Source: Actinoallomurus bryophytorum (GTDB lineage: Bacteria > Actinomycetota > Actinomycetes > Streptosporangiales > Streptosporangiaceae). From it: a stretch of DNA of 64,000 nucleotides. The DNA lies in the NCBI RefSeq assembly GCF_006716425.1, contig NZ_VFOZ01000001.1, positions 992,001-1,056,000 on the forward strand, given 5' to 3'. Of the stretch, positions 8,511-18,192 are shown piece after piece (the stretch's first letter is position 1; every line of letters begins with the position of its first letter). The notes below the pieces were generated by a model. It was given only the letters and a program-made list of their open reading frames with translations. It had not been told where the DNA came from and did not search any database. Made by a program: the position numbers and the translations under genes.

Positions 8511-9135
8511 GGCCCGCCCCGGCACCGGTGATCAGGGCGACCGTGTGACCGACGGCCGCGACGTCCAGGTGGTTCAGGCCGCCGAACAGATGCGGGGCCA
8601 GGAACGCGAGGCCCACAAACGCCCCGACACGCCACCAGAGGCTCGGGATCCGGTCGAACAACCAGTGTCCGTGCCGGGCCGTGCGGACGGCGGGCTCGGC
8701 GCCGTACAGGATGGTCGCGATGAGCGCGGACGCGATGACGTAGGAGGGCCCCACGTCGTCGAGGAAGCGCAGCGAACCCGGGACCGCGCCGGTCGAGATG
8801 CGCCAGGCCAGCAGGCCCTCGCTGAGCAGCGTGCCGATGATCTGGGCGGCACCGACGAGCAGCAGGGCCCGCAGGTTGCCGAAACGGTGTGCCAGCGGGA
8901 ACAGGCCGACGATCGCGAAGCCCACCCAGATCCACGGCGCCGCCTCGGACACGAAGGCGGAGGCGATGAGCGTGCCGAGCGGGTCGGATCTCAGGTTCAC
9001 CAGGTTCGTGGCGGTCGAGGCCACGAATGATCGCTGGTCAGACGGTTCGAGCCCGTACGCGTACACCGAAGAGACGACGCACAACGCCATGATGAAAAGA
9101 ATGGGTACGGGGAAACGCCTGAGGATCGAGGGCAC
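8437..9135 (-). CDS. Rhomboid-like membrane protein
   Basis: A 232-residue protein with about six membrane segments. GPSY places a Ser at residue 131 and GHTVAL places a His at residue 197, the positions of a rhomboid Ser/His dyad, and the loop containing FVSEAAPWIWVGF resembles the L1 region. It fits the actinobacterial rhomboid-like family, some members of which lack proven protease activity. It converges on and overlaps the TatC-like gene by 74 bp. Rhomboid proteases and Tat components are functionally linked in Providencia (AarA processes TatA), which makes the pairing interesting but does not prove a link here. Confidence 0.6.
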   Translation of the reverse strand: MPSILRRFPVPILFIMALCVVSSVYAYGLEPSDQRSFVASTATNLVNLRSDPLGTLIASAFVSEAAPWIWVGFAIVGLFPLAHRFGNLRALLLVGAAQIIGTLLSEGLLAWRISTGAVPGSLRFLDDVGPSYVIASALIATILYGAEPAVRTARHGHWLFDRIPSLWWRVGAFVGLAFLAPHLFGGLNHLDVAAVGHTVALITGAGAGLILVRLEPRADEPAVTSPQAAKAP

Positions 9136-9186
9136 CTGGGCAGCCTAGGGTGCTTGGCTGAGCATTTTCTGACAACCCGGGCAGAG

Positions 9187-9600
9187 TCAGGCCGCTGTCA
9201 CTCTGCGGCCACCTCGCCGCTCGCGGAACCGATGCAGGCGGTACGCCCCGCGGTCCACGGCCGTCGTGACGATGACCTCGCGGAACTTTCCCGGCACCTC
9301 GGCCGCCCAGAACGCACCCGCGACCGTCAGCGCCGGCACCGTACGCGACGAGCCCCCGGCACGGAACTCCACGAGCACCTCGCCCCCGGGCGGAAGCTGT
9401 CCCCACGCCACCGAGAACTGGCGGCCGCGCACGGCACCGCGTACGAGCACGGCCCCCGGCCCGCCCGCCACCGCGACGTCGATCAGCCCGTCACCCGTGT
9501 GCACTTCCAGGGCGGGGCGGTCCCCGCTCCCCCGGCCCACCCGCAGCTCCCAGCCGCTTTCCGGCAGCGGAGTCCCGGCCGCTTCGATCCCCGTGTCCAT
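9187..9600 (-). CDS. Hypothetical protein, beta-rich
   Basis: A 137-residue protein, probably cytoplasmic, with alternating hydrophobic strands (WELRVGRG, ALEVHTGDGLIDVAVAGG, VLVEFRAGGSSRTVPALTVAG) and a basic Arg-rich C-terminus. Start is the ATG at 9600 after GGGGAG. I do not recognise a family. It lies downstream of the MFS exporter with a 64-bp gap on the same strand, so co-transcription is possible. Confidence 0.5.
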   Translation of the reverse strand: MDTGIEAAGTPLPESGWELRVGRGSGDRPALEVHTGDGLIDVAVAGGPGAVLVRGAVRGRQFSVAWGQLPPGGEVLVEFRAGGSSRTVPALTVAGAFWAAEVPGKFREVIVTTAVDRGAYRLHRFRERRGGRRVTAA

Positions 9601-9664
9601 CACGTACTCCCCGTTCGTGTGAAAAGGGTGCGGGCGGAGGGAGTCCGCCCGCACCTGTCGTCGA

Positions 9665-11251
9665 TCAGATGGCGGCGGAACCCTCGACGGAGGACTCGCC
9701 ACGCCGTACGAACACCGCGACGACGGCGGCGGCCAGAGCCACGACCGCGGCGACCGACATGGCGGTCTGGAAACCGTCCATGAAGGCCAGGTGGCTGCCG
9801 TTCGTGATCGCGGTCGCGACGGGTCCGGGAGTGCCCGGCGGCACCGGTGCGACGCCCTGGGCGACGTAGGACTTGGCGCCCGCGAGCCCGTGCGCGGCCG
9901 GTCCGGGAACGCCCGCTCCGGAGAGCCGGTCCACGAGGACGTTGCCCACACGAGTCGACAGGATGGTGCCGAGGACCGACGTGCCGAGCACGCCGCCGAC
10001 CTGGAACGCGGTCTGCTGCAGGCCGCCCGCGACCCCCGCCAGCTGCACCGGGGCGTTGCCGACGATGGCCTCCGTCCCGGCGGTCAGGATGAAGCCGAAC
10101 GCCAGGCCGATCAGCACGAACCAGGGCCAGATGGTGTTGTACGACGCGTCGACGCTGATCCGGGACAGACCGAACATCGCCACGGCGGTGAACACCATGC
10201 CGATCCCCAGCGGCACACGTGGACCGAAGCGCTGGGTCAGCGCGCCCCCCAGCGGCGAGGACACGATGAAGATGCCGGTCATCGGGAGCAACCGCACGCC
10301 CGCGGCGACCGGGCTCAACCCGTGCACCTGCTGCAGGTACAGCGTGATGAAGAAGATCGTGCCGAACAGCGCGAAGACGCCGAGCAGCAGCAGGCCGGTC
10401 GCCGCGGACAGCGACACCGACCGGAACAGGCTGAGCGGCAGCACCGGGTGTGAGGCCATCAGTTCACGCACGACGAAGCCGGCGAGGAGCACCGCGAACG
10501 CAATGAAGGACCACACCGGCACAGGGTCACCGAAACCGTACGTACCGGCCTTGATCAGTCCCCAGACCAGGGCGAACAGCGACCCCGACAGCAGGGCGAC
10601 GCCGGACAGGTCGAAGGATCCGTGCGCCTCCTCGTCACGCGACTCGCGGATCACCCAAAGGCCGACCAGGAGCGCGATGAGACCGAGGGGTGCGTTGAGG
10701 TAGAAGACCGACTCCCAATTGACGTGCTGGACGAGGAGCCCGCCGACGATCGGGCCGCCGGCGATGGAGATCCCGACCGTGGCACCCCAGATGCCGATCG
10801 CGGCGTTGAGCCGGTGGGCGGGGAACGTGTTGCGGATGATCGCCAGGCTGGCCGGCTGCAGGAGTGCCCCCGCGAACCCCTGGACGACGCGCCAGAAGAT
10901 CACCATTCCGATGCCGCCCGAGAGACCCACCAGCAACGAGGCGGCGGCGAATCCGACGACTCCCACCAGGAAGGTCCGCTTGCGGCCGAACCGGTCGGCG
11001 ATCTTTCCCGCGGGGATCAGGGTGACGGCGAGGGAGAGCAGGTATCCGTTGGTGACCCACTGCAGTCCGGTGAGGTCCGCGTGCAGGTCGGTCGCGATCG
11101 CCGGATTGGCGATGGAGACGACGGTGGCGTCGAGCCCGACCATCATCACGCCGAGGGCGACCGCGAACAGCGTCAGCCAGGGATGGCCGTGTCCGGTACG
11201 ACTCGGCCTGTCGCGCGCCTCAGCGTGGGGCGCGAGTGTCGCTTGGGACAT
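9665..11251 (-). CDS. MFS drug exporter, DHA2 family
   Basis: A 528-residue transporter with 14 predicted membrane segments, the EmrB/QacA (DHA2) type. The first loop motif reads GKIADRFGRKRTF and motif C-like GPIVGGLLVQHVNWESVF is present. It is expected to export drugs or other hydrophobic compounds by proton antiport. I chose the ATG at 11251 because GGAGG lies 7 bp upstream and the preceding in-frame residues are not conserved-looking. A TetR gene is divergent across 144 bp containing several inverted repeats, the usual layout for an exporter controlled by its own repressor. Confidence 0.88.
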   Translation of the reverse strand: MSQATLAPHAEARDRPSRTGHGHPWLTLFAVALGVMMVGLDATVVSIANPAIATDLHADLTGLQWVTNGYLLSLAVTLIPAGKIADRFGRKRTFLVGVVGFAAASLLVGLSGGIGMVIFWRVVQGFAGALLQPASLAIIRNTFPAHRLNAAIGIWGATVGISIAGGPIVGGLLVQHVNWESVFYLNAPLGLIALLVGLWVIRESRDEEAHGSFDLSGVALLSGSLFALVWGLIKAGTYGFGDPVPVWSFIAFAVLLAGFVVRELMASHPVLPLSLFRSVSLSAATGLLLLGVFALFGTIFFITLYLQQVHGLSPVAAGVRLLPMTGIFIVSSPLGGALTQRFGPRVPLGIGMVFTAVAMFGLSRISVDASYNTIWPWFVLIGLAFGFILTAGTEAIVGNAPVQLAGVAGGLQQTAFQVGGVLGTSVLGTILSTRVGNVLVDRLSGAGVPGPAAHGLAGAKSYVAQGVAPVPPGTPGPVATAITNGSHLAFMDGFQTAMSVAAVVALAAAVVAVFVRRGESSVEGSAAI

Positions 11252-11287
11252 GAACTTGCCTCCGTGAAGTTCGATGAGGCACAAAAG

Positions 11288-11386
11288 TGTCATGCCGTGA
11301 CACATGTCGTCAAGCGACTAAAGTCTCACTATGACGACTGTCACAAAGTGAAAGGTGACCTTGGCTAAGTGAACTTCGTCAGTTAC
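11288..11386. promoter_or_regulatory. Cluster of TetR operator candidates
   Basis: Four short inverted repeats lie between the exporter and the TetR gene: TGTCATGCCGTGACA (11288-11302), TGACGACTGTCA (11332-11343), AAGGTGACCTT (11352-11362) and an imperfect GTGAACT/AGTTAC pair (11369-11386). TGTCA/TGACA half-sites recur. The last element ends 9 bp before the TetR ATG, which suits autoregulation. Which element is the true operator cannot be settled by reading. Confidence 0.5.
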
Positions 11387-11395
11387 CCTCCTGGC

Positions 11396-12088
11396 ATGGA
11401 GGCGACCACGGTGGAAACAAGCTGTGTGACGCCCACGTGCGGTCGACGTGAGCGCAAGAAGCAGCGCACCCGCGAGGCGTTGATCGACGCGGCATTCCAG
11501 CTCTTCCAGGAGAAGGGCTTCGAGGCGACGACCGTGGAGGAGATCGCCGACGAGGTCGACGTGTCGTCACGGACGTTCTTCCGTTACTTCGCGTCGAAGG
11601 AGGACGTCGTCCTCACCTTCCAGGAGGAGCAGTTCACGACGATGCTGGAGGCCCTGGCGGCCCGTCCGGCGTCCGAACCGGTGATGACCGCGCTCCGCAA
11701 CGCGGCGGTATCGGTGCTGCGCGCCTGCGAGGACGGCGAGTACGGCTTCGACCCCGAGCGCTTCGGCTGCCTCCAGCACATGATGGAGAACAGCCCGGCG
11801 GTCTTCGGCCGCAGCCTCGAACACGGGCAGAAGAAACAGGCGGAGATCACCCGGGTCATCGCCGAGCGCATGGGCGTGGACCCGGCCGTCGACCTGCGGC
11901 CGCACGTGGCGGCGGGCCTGTCCAACTGCGCGTTCCGCAGCGCGTTCGAGGTCCTGAGCTCACGCGTGTCCGGGACCGGGCGCTTCTCCGACGTGCTCGA
12001 CCAGGTCTTCGGGGTCATGGAGGACGGCCTCAACTACATGCCCGCGGATCAGACCGCGACGCCGGAAATGACGACGCCGTCCCGGTAA
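11396..12088 (+). CDS. TetR-family regulator
   Basis: A 230-residue protein with a TetR N-terminal domain at about residues 20-65: ERKKQRTREALIDAAFQLF, then FEATTVEEIADEVDVSSRTFFRYFASKED. The ligand-binding half is AcrR-like. There is no good ribosome site before the ATG at 11396, so translation may be leaderless or start at the GTG at 11369. It is divergent from the DHA2 exporter and is probably its repressor. Confidence 0.82.
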   Translation: MEATTVETSCVTPTCGRRERKKQRTREALIDAAFQLFQEKGFEATTVEEIADEVDVSSRTFFRYFASKEDVVLTFQEEQFTTMLEALAARPASEPVMTALRNAAVSVLRACEDGEYGFDPERFGCLQHMMENSPAVFGRSLEHGQKKQAEITRVIAERMGVDPAVDLRPHVAAGLSNCAFRSAFEVLSSRVSGTGRFSDVLDQVFGVMEDGLNYMPADQTATPEMTTPSR

Positions 12089-12270
12089 GGGCCCACACGG
12101 GCTCATGGGGACGGCAGTCGAAGGTCCCGGCCGGTCCGCCGGTCCACGGAGCAGATGGGGGAAGTCTCCGTGAACCGGCACGTCCTGCCGGGGATGGCCG
12201 CGGGGTGCGTAGGGTCGCTCCTCCGGGGCCCTGGGGAGGTCCACATACGCGGACCGAGGGGCTTGCGGGG

Positions 12271-12468
12271 TCAGGCAGCGAAGGACAGGGGCCGAGCTCG
12301 GTGGGGTGCCGTGGTGTGACCGTCGGGGGCCAGCTCGCCGGTGTCATCGAAGATGACGACACCGTTGCAGAGCAGGCACCATCCCTGTTCGGGGTGGGAC
12401 GACACGACACGTGCCGCCGTGTGATCGTCTGCGCTCGCCGCAGGGCATGGAGGCCGGTGCTGGCACAT
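12271..12468 (-). CDS. DUF5999 family protein
   Basis: A 65-residue protein beginning MCQHRPPCP and continuing VSSHPEQGWCLLCNGVVIFD and TGELAPDG, which is the DUF5999 signature known from Streptomyces and relatives. Four cysteines and several histidines (Cys2, His4, Cys8, then Cys near 31 and 34) could bind a metal. GGGGAAGTGAC precedes the ATG. Flanking sequence (12089-12270 and 12469-12620) shows no other gene. Function of the family is unknown. Confidence 0.78.
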   Translation of the reverse strand: MCQHRPPCPAASADDHTAARVVSSHPEQGWCLLCNGVVIFDDTGELAPDGHTTAPHRARPLSFAA

Positions 12469-12620
12469 GTCACTTCCCCTTTCTTGTCGTAGCCGGATTT
12501 ACCTACAACACCACCATCGCTCATTGAATGCCCTCGTGTCTGCGGGGCCAGCCCCCAAGCACCGCGCCTGCCAGCGGCACCATCGGTCTTACGGCTAGCC
12601 GGTATGCCAAGGTGGTGTCC

Positions 12621-13040
12621 ATGCTCCCCGACGCTGAGACCACCCCGCCGCCGGTACCCCCCGGTGCGCTCCTGCTCGAACTCGTACCCGTGCCCGTGAC
12701 GGATCTCGACCGGTCCAAGGCCTTCTACGTCGACCGCCTCGGCTTCGTCGAGGACGTCGACGTACGCCCGGCGGACGGGGTGCGGATCGTCCAGCTCACC
12801 CCACCGGGCTCGGCCTGCTCGATCACCCTGACCGAGGGCCTGTCGGCCCTCGACATGCCACCGGGGACGCTACGGGGCCTGCACCTGGTCGTGAGCGACA
12901 TCGAGGCGGCACGGGCAGCACTGATCGAACGCGGGACCGAGGTGGGCCCGGTCCAGGACATGGGCGGCGTCTACTACGCCTACTTCGCCGACCCGGACGG
13001 CAACACCTGGACCCTCCAGCACATGCCCTGGCGACCTTAG
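12621..13040 (+). CDS. VOC (glyoxalase-like) protein
   Basis: A 139-residue single VOC-fold protein: VPVPVTDLDRSKAFYVDRLG at the first beta-alpha-beta unit and YFADPDGNTWTLQH at the end carry the usual His/Glu-type metal-ligand region. Members are dioxygenases, glyoxalases or antibiotic-binding proteins, and nothing here decides which. I chose the ATG at 12621; an upstream extension is possible but poor in conserved residues. It is similar in layout to the VOC protein at 46633-46998. Confidence 0.72.
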   Translation: MLPDAETTPPPVPPGALLLELVPVPVTDLDRSKAFYVDRLGFVEDVDVRPADGVRIVQLTPPGSACSITLTEGLSALDMPPGTLRGLHLVVSDIEAARAALIERGTEVGPVQDMGGVYYAYFADPDGNTWTLQHMPWRP

Positions 13041-13084
13041 GTGTTCAGGGACTACCCAAGCGCGACCAGTAGCAGGGCCAGGGG

Positions 13085-13645
13085 TCAGCCCATACGCAGA
13101 GGGGAGCGACGCGGGTCTCGGAAGTTCACGTTCTCTGTCGTGAGGAACCCCTCCGGGCCCTGCTCCTCCAGGAGCGGGAGCTCCGACTCGTACATCGGAT
13201 AAAGCTGGATGAGGTTGACCGGTCCGTCCGGGAGCTCGATGTGGGTGAAGTCCGGGTCCAGGTCGGTGACCAGGAACACGAGGAGGACCGACATCTCGGA
13301 CTCGTCCGGGCTGATCGGGCCGCCGAAGTCGAAGACGTCACCCTCGCTGAACCGCTCCCTGCCCCGGCCGGCCTTCACGACCGAGCCCGCGGCGAGCGTC
13401 CAGTCCACCCGGTCGGAGTCCATGCTGATGAAGAGCTCCGGCTTGGCCGTCCGCCATTCGGGGTGCGAGGCCAACGAGAGGCCGTAGGTGAAGCCCGCGA
13501 TGGTGTCCGCGCCGAACGGATCGCGGCAGGTGAAGGTGAACACCGGCGCCGCGTCATCGTCGACCGGCACCGTGTGGATCTCCGCGTCTCCGTTCGTCCA
13601 CTCGCTCAGGTGGTCGAGATAGAGCCGCATGGAGTCGTCGCTCAC
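13085..13645 (-). CDS. SUFU-domain immunity protein
   Basis: A 186-residue suppressor-of-fused-type protein (block VFTFTCRDPFGADTIAGF, then SVLLVFLVTDLDPDF and IQLYPMYESEL). SUFU-family proteins are established immunity proteins in bacterial polymorphic toxin systems. The GTG start overlaps the toxin gene's TGA (GTGA), so toxin and immunity are translationally coupled. The predicted role is to bind and block the C-terminal nuclease of the adjacent toxin. Confidence 0.82.
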   Translation of the reverse strand: MSDDSMRLYLDHLSEWTNGDAEIHTVPVDDDAAPVFTFTCRDPFGADTIAGFTYGLSLASHPEWRTAKPELFISMDSDRVDWTLAAGSVVKAGRGRERFSEGDVFDFGGPISPDESEMSVLLVFLVTDLDPDFTHIELPDGPVNLIQLYPMYESELPLLEEQGPEGFLTTENVNFRDPRRSPLRMG

Positions 13646-16600
13646 TTGTGCTTCCTCTTCGGATTCGCCTTCTCGTACGCCTTCTGGGCCTTCTCCGCCG
13701 CCTCGGCCGCCACATCCGCGGCTGTCTTCTTCCAGATAATGGCCTTTCGGGCCTTCTCCGCAGCCTCGTTCGCTTTTCGCTGTGCCTCCAAGGCATTCCG
13801 CTGCCTGCTGTTCAGCTTTTCCTGCTCAGATGTCTGCTTCAGCCACTGCTGTCGCTCGTCAAGTGCCGCCTCCTGCTCCTTCGCGGCCTTGTCCGCCGCC
13901 TTCGTGGCCTGGCCTTGAACCGAACTGGACTTCCTTTCCCAGGCGCGCGGGAGATCGGCATCCTTGATCGGTCTTTGGGTCCTCGCGTCGAGCGCCATTC
14001 CGTTGCGGAGGATTCTCACGCCTCGAACGAGGACGCTACCGTCTCGCAGCTTTTTGGCACCTGCAAAGAGATCACTGGGCTTGTTGCTCTTGTCCTCATG
14101 CTGGTGGGCGCTGTTGCCGTCCGCCCCGCTGCCCTTCTCCAGCCGATAGAGGTCGGCGTTCTGCATCGCCGCCCTGAACATCGCCTCGTTCATGCCCAGC
14201 CTGTTCGCGTCCGCCACAAGCTTACGGTGCTCGTTTCCGTCGACGTGTCCCTTGTGGATGTCCCCGGCGGGGATGGGTTTTCCGGTGGTCGCGCTGATGA
14301 TGTTCCCCGCCTGATCACGTTTGGCTCGTTTGAAGATCTCCTCACGGGTCGCCTTAGTGATGTGCGGTCGGTCCGTGCTCTTGATCGGCGGCTCGAAGGA
14401 GTTGTAGATCTCTCGGGCCAGCTGCAGCCTCGCGTCTCGGCTCAGCCTGCCATATCGCTGCTCGTAATCCCGGACGGAATCATTCGTCAGATCGACCCGC
14501 TCTTGTCGTGATCGGGGGGAGTACTCCACGCGCGGCACGGGATTTTCGCCGGGGTGGGCGAGGGGAGGGCTCTCGGTGAGCTCGTCGATCGCGCGGCGGG
14601 TGGTCTCAGGGCCCGTGGTGGTGCCGAGCCGGTCGGCCGCGGCGCGGTGCAGGGCGTCGGCGGACGGCTCGAACGGCCGGCGGCCGTCCATCACGTTGTT
14701 GAGGTGGTCGGCCAGGCTGGTCAGGGCCTCGATCTCGTGCGGAGCCGGAGTGTGTCCCAGGGTCTCGTGGGCGACGTCGTGCAGGAGGTCGGCGCGTGGC
14801 ATCACGCCCTCGGGGGCCGCGCCCACGACGTCCGCGAGTTCGCGCAGGCCCCGCAGGTCGGTCGCCCGGAACGAGTAGTCCGGGGCCGTGTCGTAGAGCT
14901 CTCGCGCCGCGTCGGTGAGCTCCTCGGTGTACCGCATGTGCTCACGGGTCAGCCGCTCCGGCGGGACCTCGCCCTCGAACACCGCGTGGGTACGGTCGAC
15001 CAGCATCGCGTGCTCGAGCGGATCGCGGCCCTCGGCCGGGAATACCGGGTGGCCGTCCTCGTCGAGGCGCGTGAGCAGATCCCGTACGTGATCCGGCAGT
15101 TCCGGCGTCACCTCCCCACGGGTGCGCGGGGTCTCCCCCGGGACTCGTGGACCGGGCTCGCCGCGAACCTCCGGCGGGCGGCCGGCGAACTTCTCCAGCT
15201 GCCTCAGGTCGCGCTCGCGCAGGTCGACGTGGGCGGGCACCGGGTTGCCGAGGTGGTCCACCACCACCGTGTGGTCCGCCCAGAAGCGGAACACGCTGCC
15301 CATCAGGCCCAGGTCGCGGTGCACCCCCGGCGCCGTCAGCGATCCTCCGCCGGTCCGTCCCGGGTCCGGGTAACCGTCGCGCAGGTCGAGGTGGTGGCCG
15401 AGCTCGTGGGCGATGACGGCCGGGTCCATGTCGGCGTACAGGTTGAGCATGTCCGGCCGCTCACCCGGGCCCATGCCGTCGCCCCGGTGCAGGCGCACGA
15501 CCTGCGGGCTCGCGGCCTCCTCCGTCACCGACGCCGGCACCTCCTCGAACTCCGCGCGCAGGTGGAGCCGAGAGCCGTCGGAGGCGCGGTACTGATGGTT
15601 GAAATGCGCGTCGACCGCATCGAGGATGTTCGACTTGGCGCGTACGACGTCCGCGGGCGTCATCGCCGGATCGGCCTGGTAGCGGAGCCTGACCGTGAAC
15701 TCGGTCACCGTTCGCGGGGTCTCCCCCGCTCCGGCCAGGGTCATCCGCCGTACCTCGACGCGTGAGGCGTCGGTGAACGGATGGATCTCGCGCAGGAGCG
15801 GCACCGCGGTCGCGGACTCCCGCAGATGCGCCCACTCCGAGGCGTGCGGCGCCTCTCCCGCGGTCACCGTGTCGGGAATCAGCGGCGTACGCGTGTCCGG
15901 ATTCAGGTCGAGGCTGCGAGGCGAGGTGGCCTCACGCGCCACCGGTGTACGGGAGCCGGAGTCGAGTCCGGGCGCGTCCGTACGCGTGCCCGGCCCGGTC
16001 TCGGCGGCCGGGTGGTCGACGCGCGGTGCCGTCCTGCCCGGTGCGCTGTGAGGTGCGGTGCCGCCGGGTTGGGCTCGGCCCGCGTCGCCCGGCGTCACCG
16101 GGACCTCGACGGGCGCGGGCCGAAGCAGCGTCTCTGAGCCGCCGGACCGGTCGAGGACGACCGGTGGCCGGTCCGCCCCGGCCAGATCCGCGGGCGGCTC
16201 GCCGAGACCGTACGCGGGCGAGGAGTCGGGGCGGCCGGAGCCCCGGGCGACCGGAGACACCGGATCGCCGGAACTCTCTCCCGCGAGGGACACCTCGGCG
16301 GTGCCCTGCCCGGAGGCGGGCCGCCCGGGATCCCGGCTCAGGGGTACGGAGGCGTTCTGGCCGAGCGCCGGCCGGGCGCTCGACGTACCGGGGTTCCCGG
16401 ACGCTGCCGACGTGCCGGATGGCAGGGTGCCCTTCGAGGCGAGGCCCTCCGCGGGGACGCCCGTACGGTGGGCGGCCACGGTCTGAACGGGCACGGCGTC
16501 GCCGGACCCATGGGCGGGCGGCAGGTTGATGAGCGCGTTGACCCGGCCGACGCCCGTACCGCCCGGGGAGGTGCCCTGGCCCTGCCCCCCAGGAGCGGCG

Positions 16601-18189
16601 TCGCCGCCGACGGCCGGGGCCTGGTCCGCGGCCAGCCTGGTCGTGGCCGGATCGCCCACCGCCGCGCCCTCGTGGCCGTACGCGGCGGGGGTCACGGGGA
16701 CATCGGCCGCCGGGACGTCGGGCGCCGGGACGTCGGGCGCCGGGACACCGCCCTGACCCGCCTGCTCGCCAGGACCGATCACGGGGACGTCGGCCACCGG
16801 GGCCTCTCCGGCCTCGTACGGAGCGGCGTCCAGGCCGGATCGGGAGAACGCGGCCGGGGCGGCTCCCCCGTGCTGGCCGAGGAGGTGCTTACCGGTCTCC
16901 CCGGCGGCGCCCATGGCGGCCATACCGACGCCGAACTCGGCCGCCTGGGCGAGGTCGACGCGGTGTTCGACCAGCCCCTGCGCCGCGACGTTGCCCGCGG
17001 TGCCGGTCGCGGCGGCCACGCCCATACGCGTGAGAATCGCGTTGCCACCGTTCGCGCTCATCCGGTCGGCCAGCGCGGCGGTCAGCCGGGTGCCGCGGCC
17101 CGCGATCACGAGTCCCGCGCCGCCCATCACACCGCCGGCGACGGCGCCCTCCTCGATCGCGGTCAAGAGCTCCCCGCCGTCGAAGTTCCGCTGGACGCCC
17201 TCGTGGATGCGCGCGTACTGCCCGATGCCGTCCAGGCCACCGGCGAACCCCGCGCCCGCCGCGACGGCCTTCCACATTCCCCGGACCACGGTGACGATCC
17301 TGGCCAGGAGCGACTTGAGCATCGAGCCCTCGACCACGGTCACGGCGTTGGCCTCCGCGACCGACGTACCGGCCGTCAGCCACGAGATGGCCATCGCGGC
17401 CGTCCACGTCGCGACCAGGAACGCGCACGACAGCTCGAACTGCAGGCGAGCGGCGTTCTTCTGCTTGACCAGAAACCCGGCGGAGTCCCCCAGCGCCTGG
17501 CACATTCCGGCCAGCCACAGCAGCCCGCCCTCTTCACCGCCGCCTCGCAGCGCCGCCGCGAACGATCCGAACCTCTCGACCGCCTCACCCGCGTTGTTGG
17601 CCGTCACCGCACGGGAGTGCCCGTCCACGTCTCGTGCCACGTCCAGGACCGACGAGGCAGCGGTCGTGCACGCCGCTTCGATCGACTTCAGGCCCGCCAT
17701 GTCGCCGTCCGGGTACTCACACCCGCCGACGAGTTCCTCAACTAAGCCGATGATTTGGTGGACCGCCGGCGGTGGCGGATCCGAACGTGCCAGTCCCGCC
17801 GCCACAGCGGGCAGCGAGTACGGGTTCTCCCCGGCCTGGGCGCCCTTGTCGGCGCCGTCCGGCAACGCCGCGCCCACCGTGTTCGCGTTCTCCGCCAACT
17901 GGTAGTTGCGGCCGTTGACGATCAACGTGCCCCCGGTGGCCCGGAGGAGGTTGACCATGTCCGCCAAGGCCGCGAGCACGACGTCCCGTACGGCGCCGAA
18001 GCCCATCGCCTGGTCGTCCCCGGTGAAGAACGCCCGGCCGATGTCATCCTGACCCCACGCCTGTCCGGCCGCGGCCAGCTCACGGCACAGCGTGTCGACC
18101 GCGAGCGCCAGGGTGTCGCCCGCCGCCGAGATCCCCTTCCCGGCGCTCTTGAACGTGTCGAACTGAACGGTGTATCCCGATACGGCCAC
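13642..18189 (-). CDS. WXG-type polymorphic toxin with C-terminal HNH-like nuclease
   Basis: A 1515-residue protein. Residues 1-100 form a WXG100-like helical domain (WGQDDIGRAFF), followed by a second helical domain and hydrophobic segments near 250-380, the layout of CpnT-like N-termini exported by type VII secretion. Residues about 430-800 are Pro/Ala/Gly-rich. HELGHHLDLRDG (His928-Glu-x-x-His) is a zinc metallopeptidase motif. The probable nuclease core is KPIPAGDIHKGHVDGNEHRK with GH at 1314-1315 and Glu1320-His1321, resembling the GH-E/HNH-endonuclease VII group. A charged Ala/Glu/Lys coiled coil of about 120 residues follows, which is unusual because toxin domains normally end the protein. 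GTG start after AGGAGTG; 3 bp from the YbaB gene, overlapping the immunity gene. Confidence 0.82.
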   Translation of the reverse strand: MAVSGYTVQFDTFKSAGKGISAAGDTLALAVDTLCRELAAAGQAWGQDDIGRAFFTGDDQAMGFGAVRDVVLAALADMVNLLRATGGTLIVNGRNYQLAENANTVGAALPDGADKGAQAGENPYSLPAVAAGLARSDPPPPAVHQIIGLVEELVGGCEYPDGDMAGLKSIEAACTTAASSVLDVARDVDGHSRAVTANNAGEAVERFGSFAAALRGGGEEGGLLWLAGMCQALGDSAGFLVKQKNAARLQFELSCAFLVATWTAAMAISWLTAGTSVAEANAVTVVEGSMLKSLLARIVTVVRGMWKAVAAGAGFAGGLDGIGQYARIHEGVQRNFDGGELLTAIEEGAVAGGVMGGAGLVIAGRGTRLTAALADRMSANGGNAILTRMGVAAATGTAGNVAAQGLVEHRVDLAQAAEFGVGMAAMGAAGETGKHLLGQHGGAAPAAFSRSGLDAAPYEAGEAPVADVPVIGPGEQAGQGGVPAPDVPAPDVPAADVPVTPAAYGHEGAAVGDPATTRLAADQAPAVGGDAAPGGQGQGTSPGGTGVGRVNALINLPPAHGSGDAVPVQTVAAHRTGVPAEGLASKGTLPSGTSAASGNPGTSSARPALGQNASVPLSRDPGRPASGQGTAEVSLAGESSGDPVSPVARGSGRPDSSPAYGLGEPPADLAGADRPPVVLDRSGGSETLLRPAPVEVPVTPGDAGRAQPGGTAPHSAPGRTAPRVDHPAAETGPGTRTDAPGLDSGSRTPVAREATSPRSLDLNPDTRTPLIPDTVTAGEAPHASEWAHLRESATAVPLLREIHPFTDASRVEVRRMTLAGAGETPRTVTEFTVRLRYQADPAMTPADVVRAKSNILDAVDAHFNHQYRASDGSRLHLRAEFEEVPASVTEEAASPQVVRLHRGDGMGPGERPDMLNLYADMDPAVIAHELGHHLDLRDGYPDPGRTGGGSLTAPGVHRDLGLMGSVFRFWADHTVVVDHLGNPVPAHVDLRERDLRQLEKFAGRPPEVRGEPGPRVPGETPRTRGEVTPELPDHVRDLLTRLDEDGHPVFPAEGRDPLEHAMLVDRTHAVFEGEVPPERLTREHMRYTEELTDAARELYDTAPDYSFRATDLRGLRELADVVGAAPEGVMPRADLLHDVAHETLGHTPAPHEIEALTSLADHLNNVMDGRRPFEPSADALHRAAADRLGTTTGPETTRRAIDELTESPPLAHPGENPVPRVEYSPRSRQERVDLTNDSVRDYEQRYGRLSRDARLQLAREIYNSFEPPIKSTDRPHITKATREEIFKRAKRDQAGNIISATTGKPIPAGDIHKGHVDGNEHRKLVADANRLGMNEAMFRAAMQNADLYRLEKGSGADGNSAHQHEDKSNKPSDLFAGAKKLRDGSVLVRGVRILRNGMALDARTQRPIKDADLPRAWERKSSSVQGQATKAADKAAKEQEAALDERQQWLKQTSEQEKLNSRQRNALEAQRKANEAAEKARKAIIWKKTAADVAAEAAEKAQKAYEKANPKRKHK

Positions 18190-18192
18190 GAT

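Noticed and set aside
16468-17745. Plus-strand 425-codon open frame
   Set aside because: Antisense to the WXG-type toxin; no motifs.
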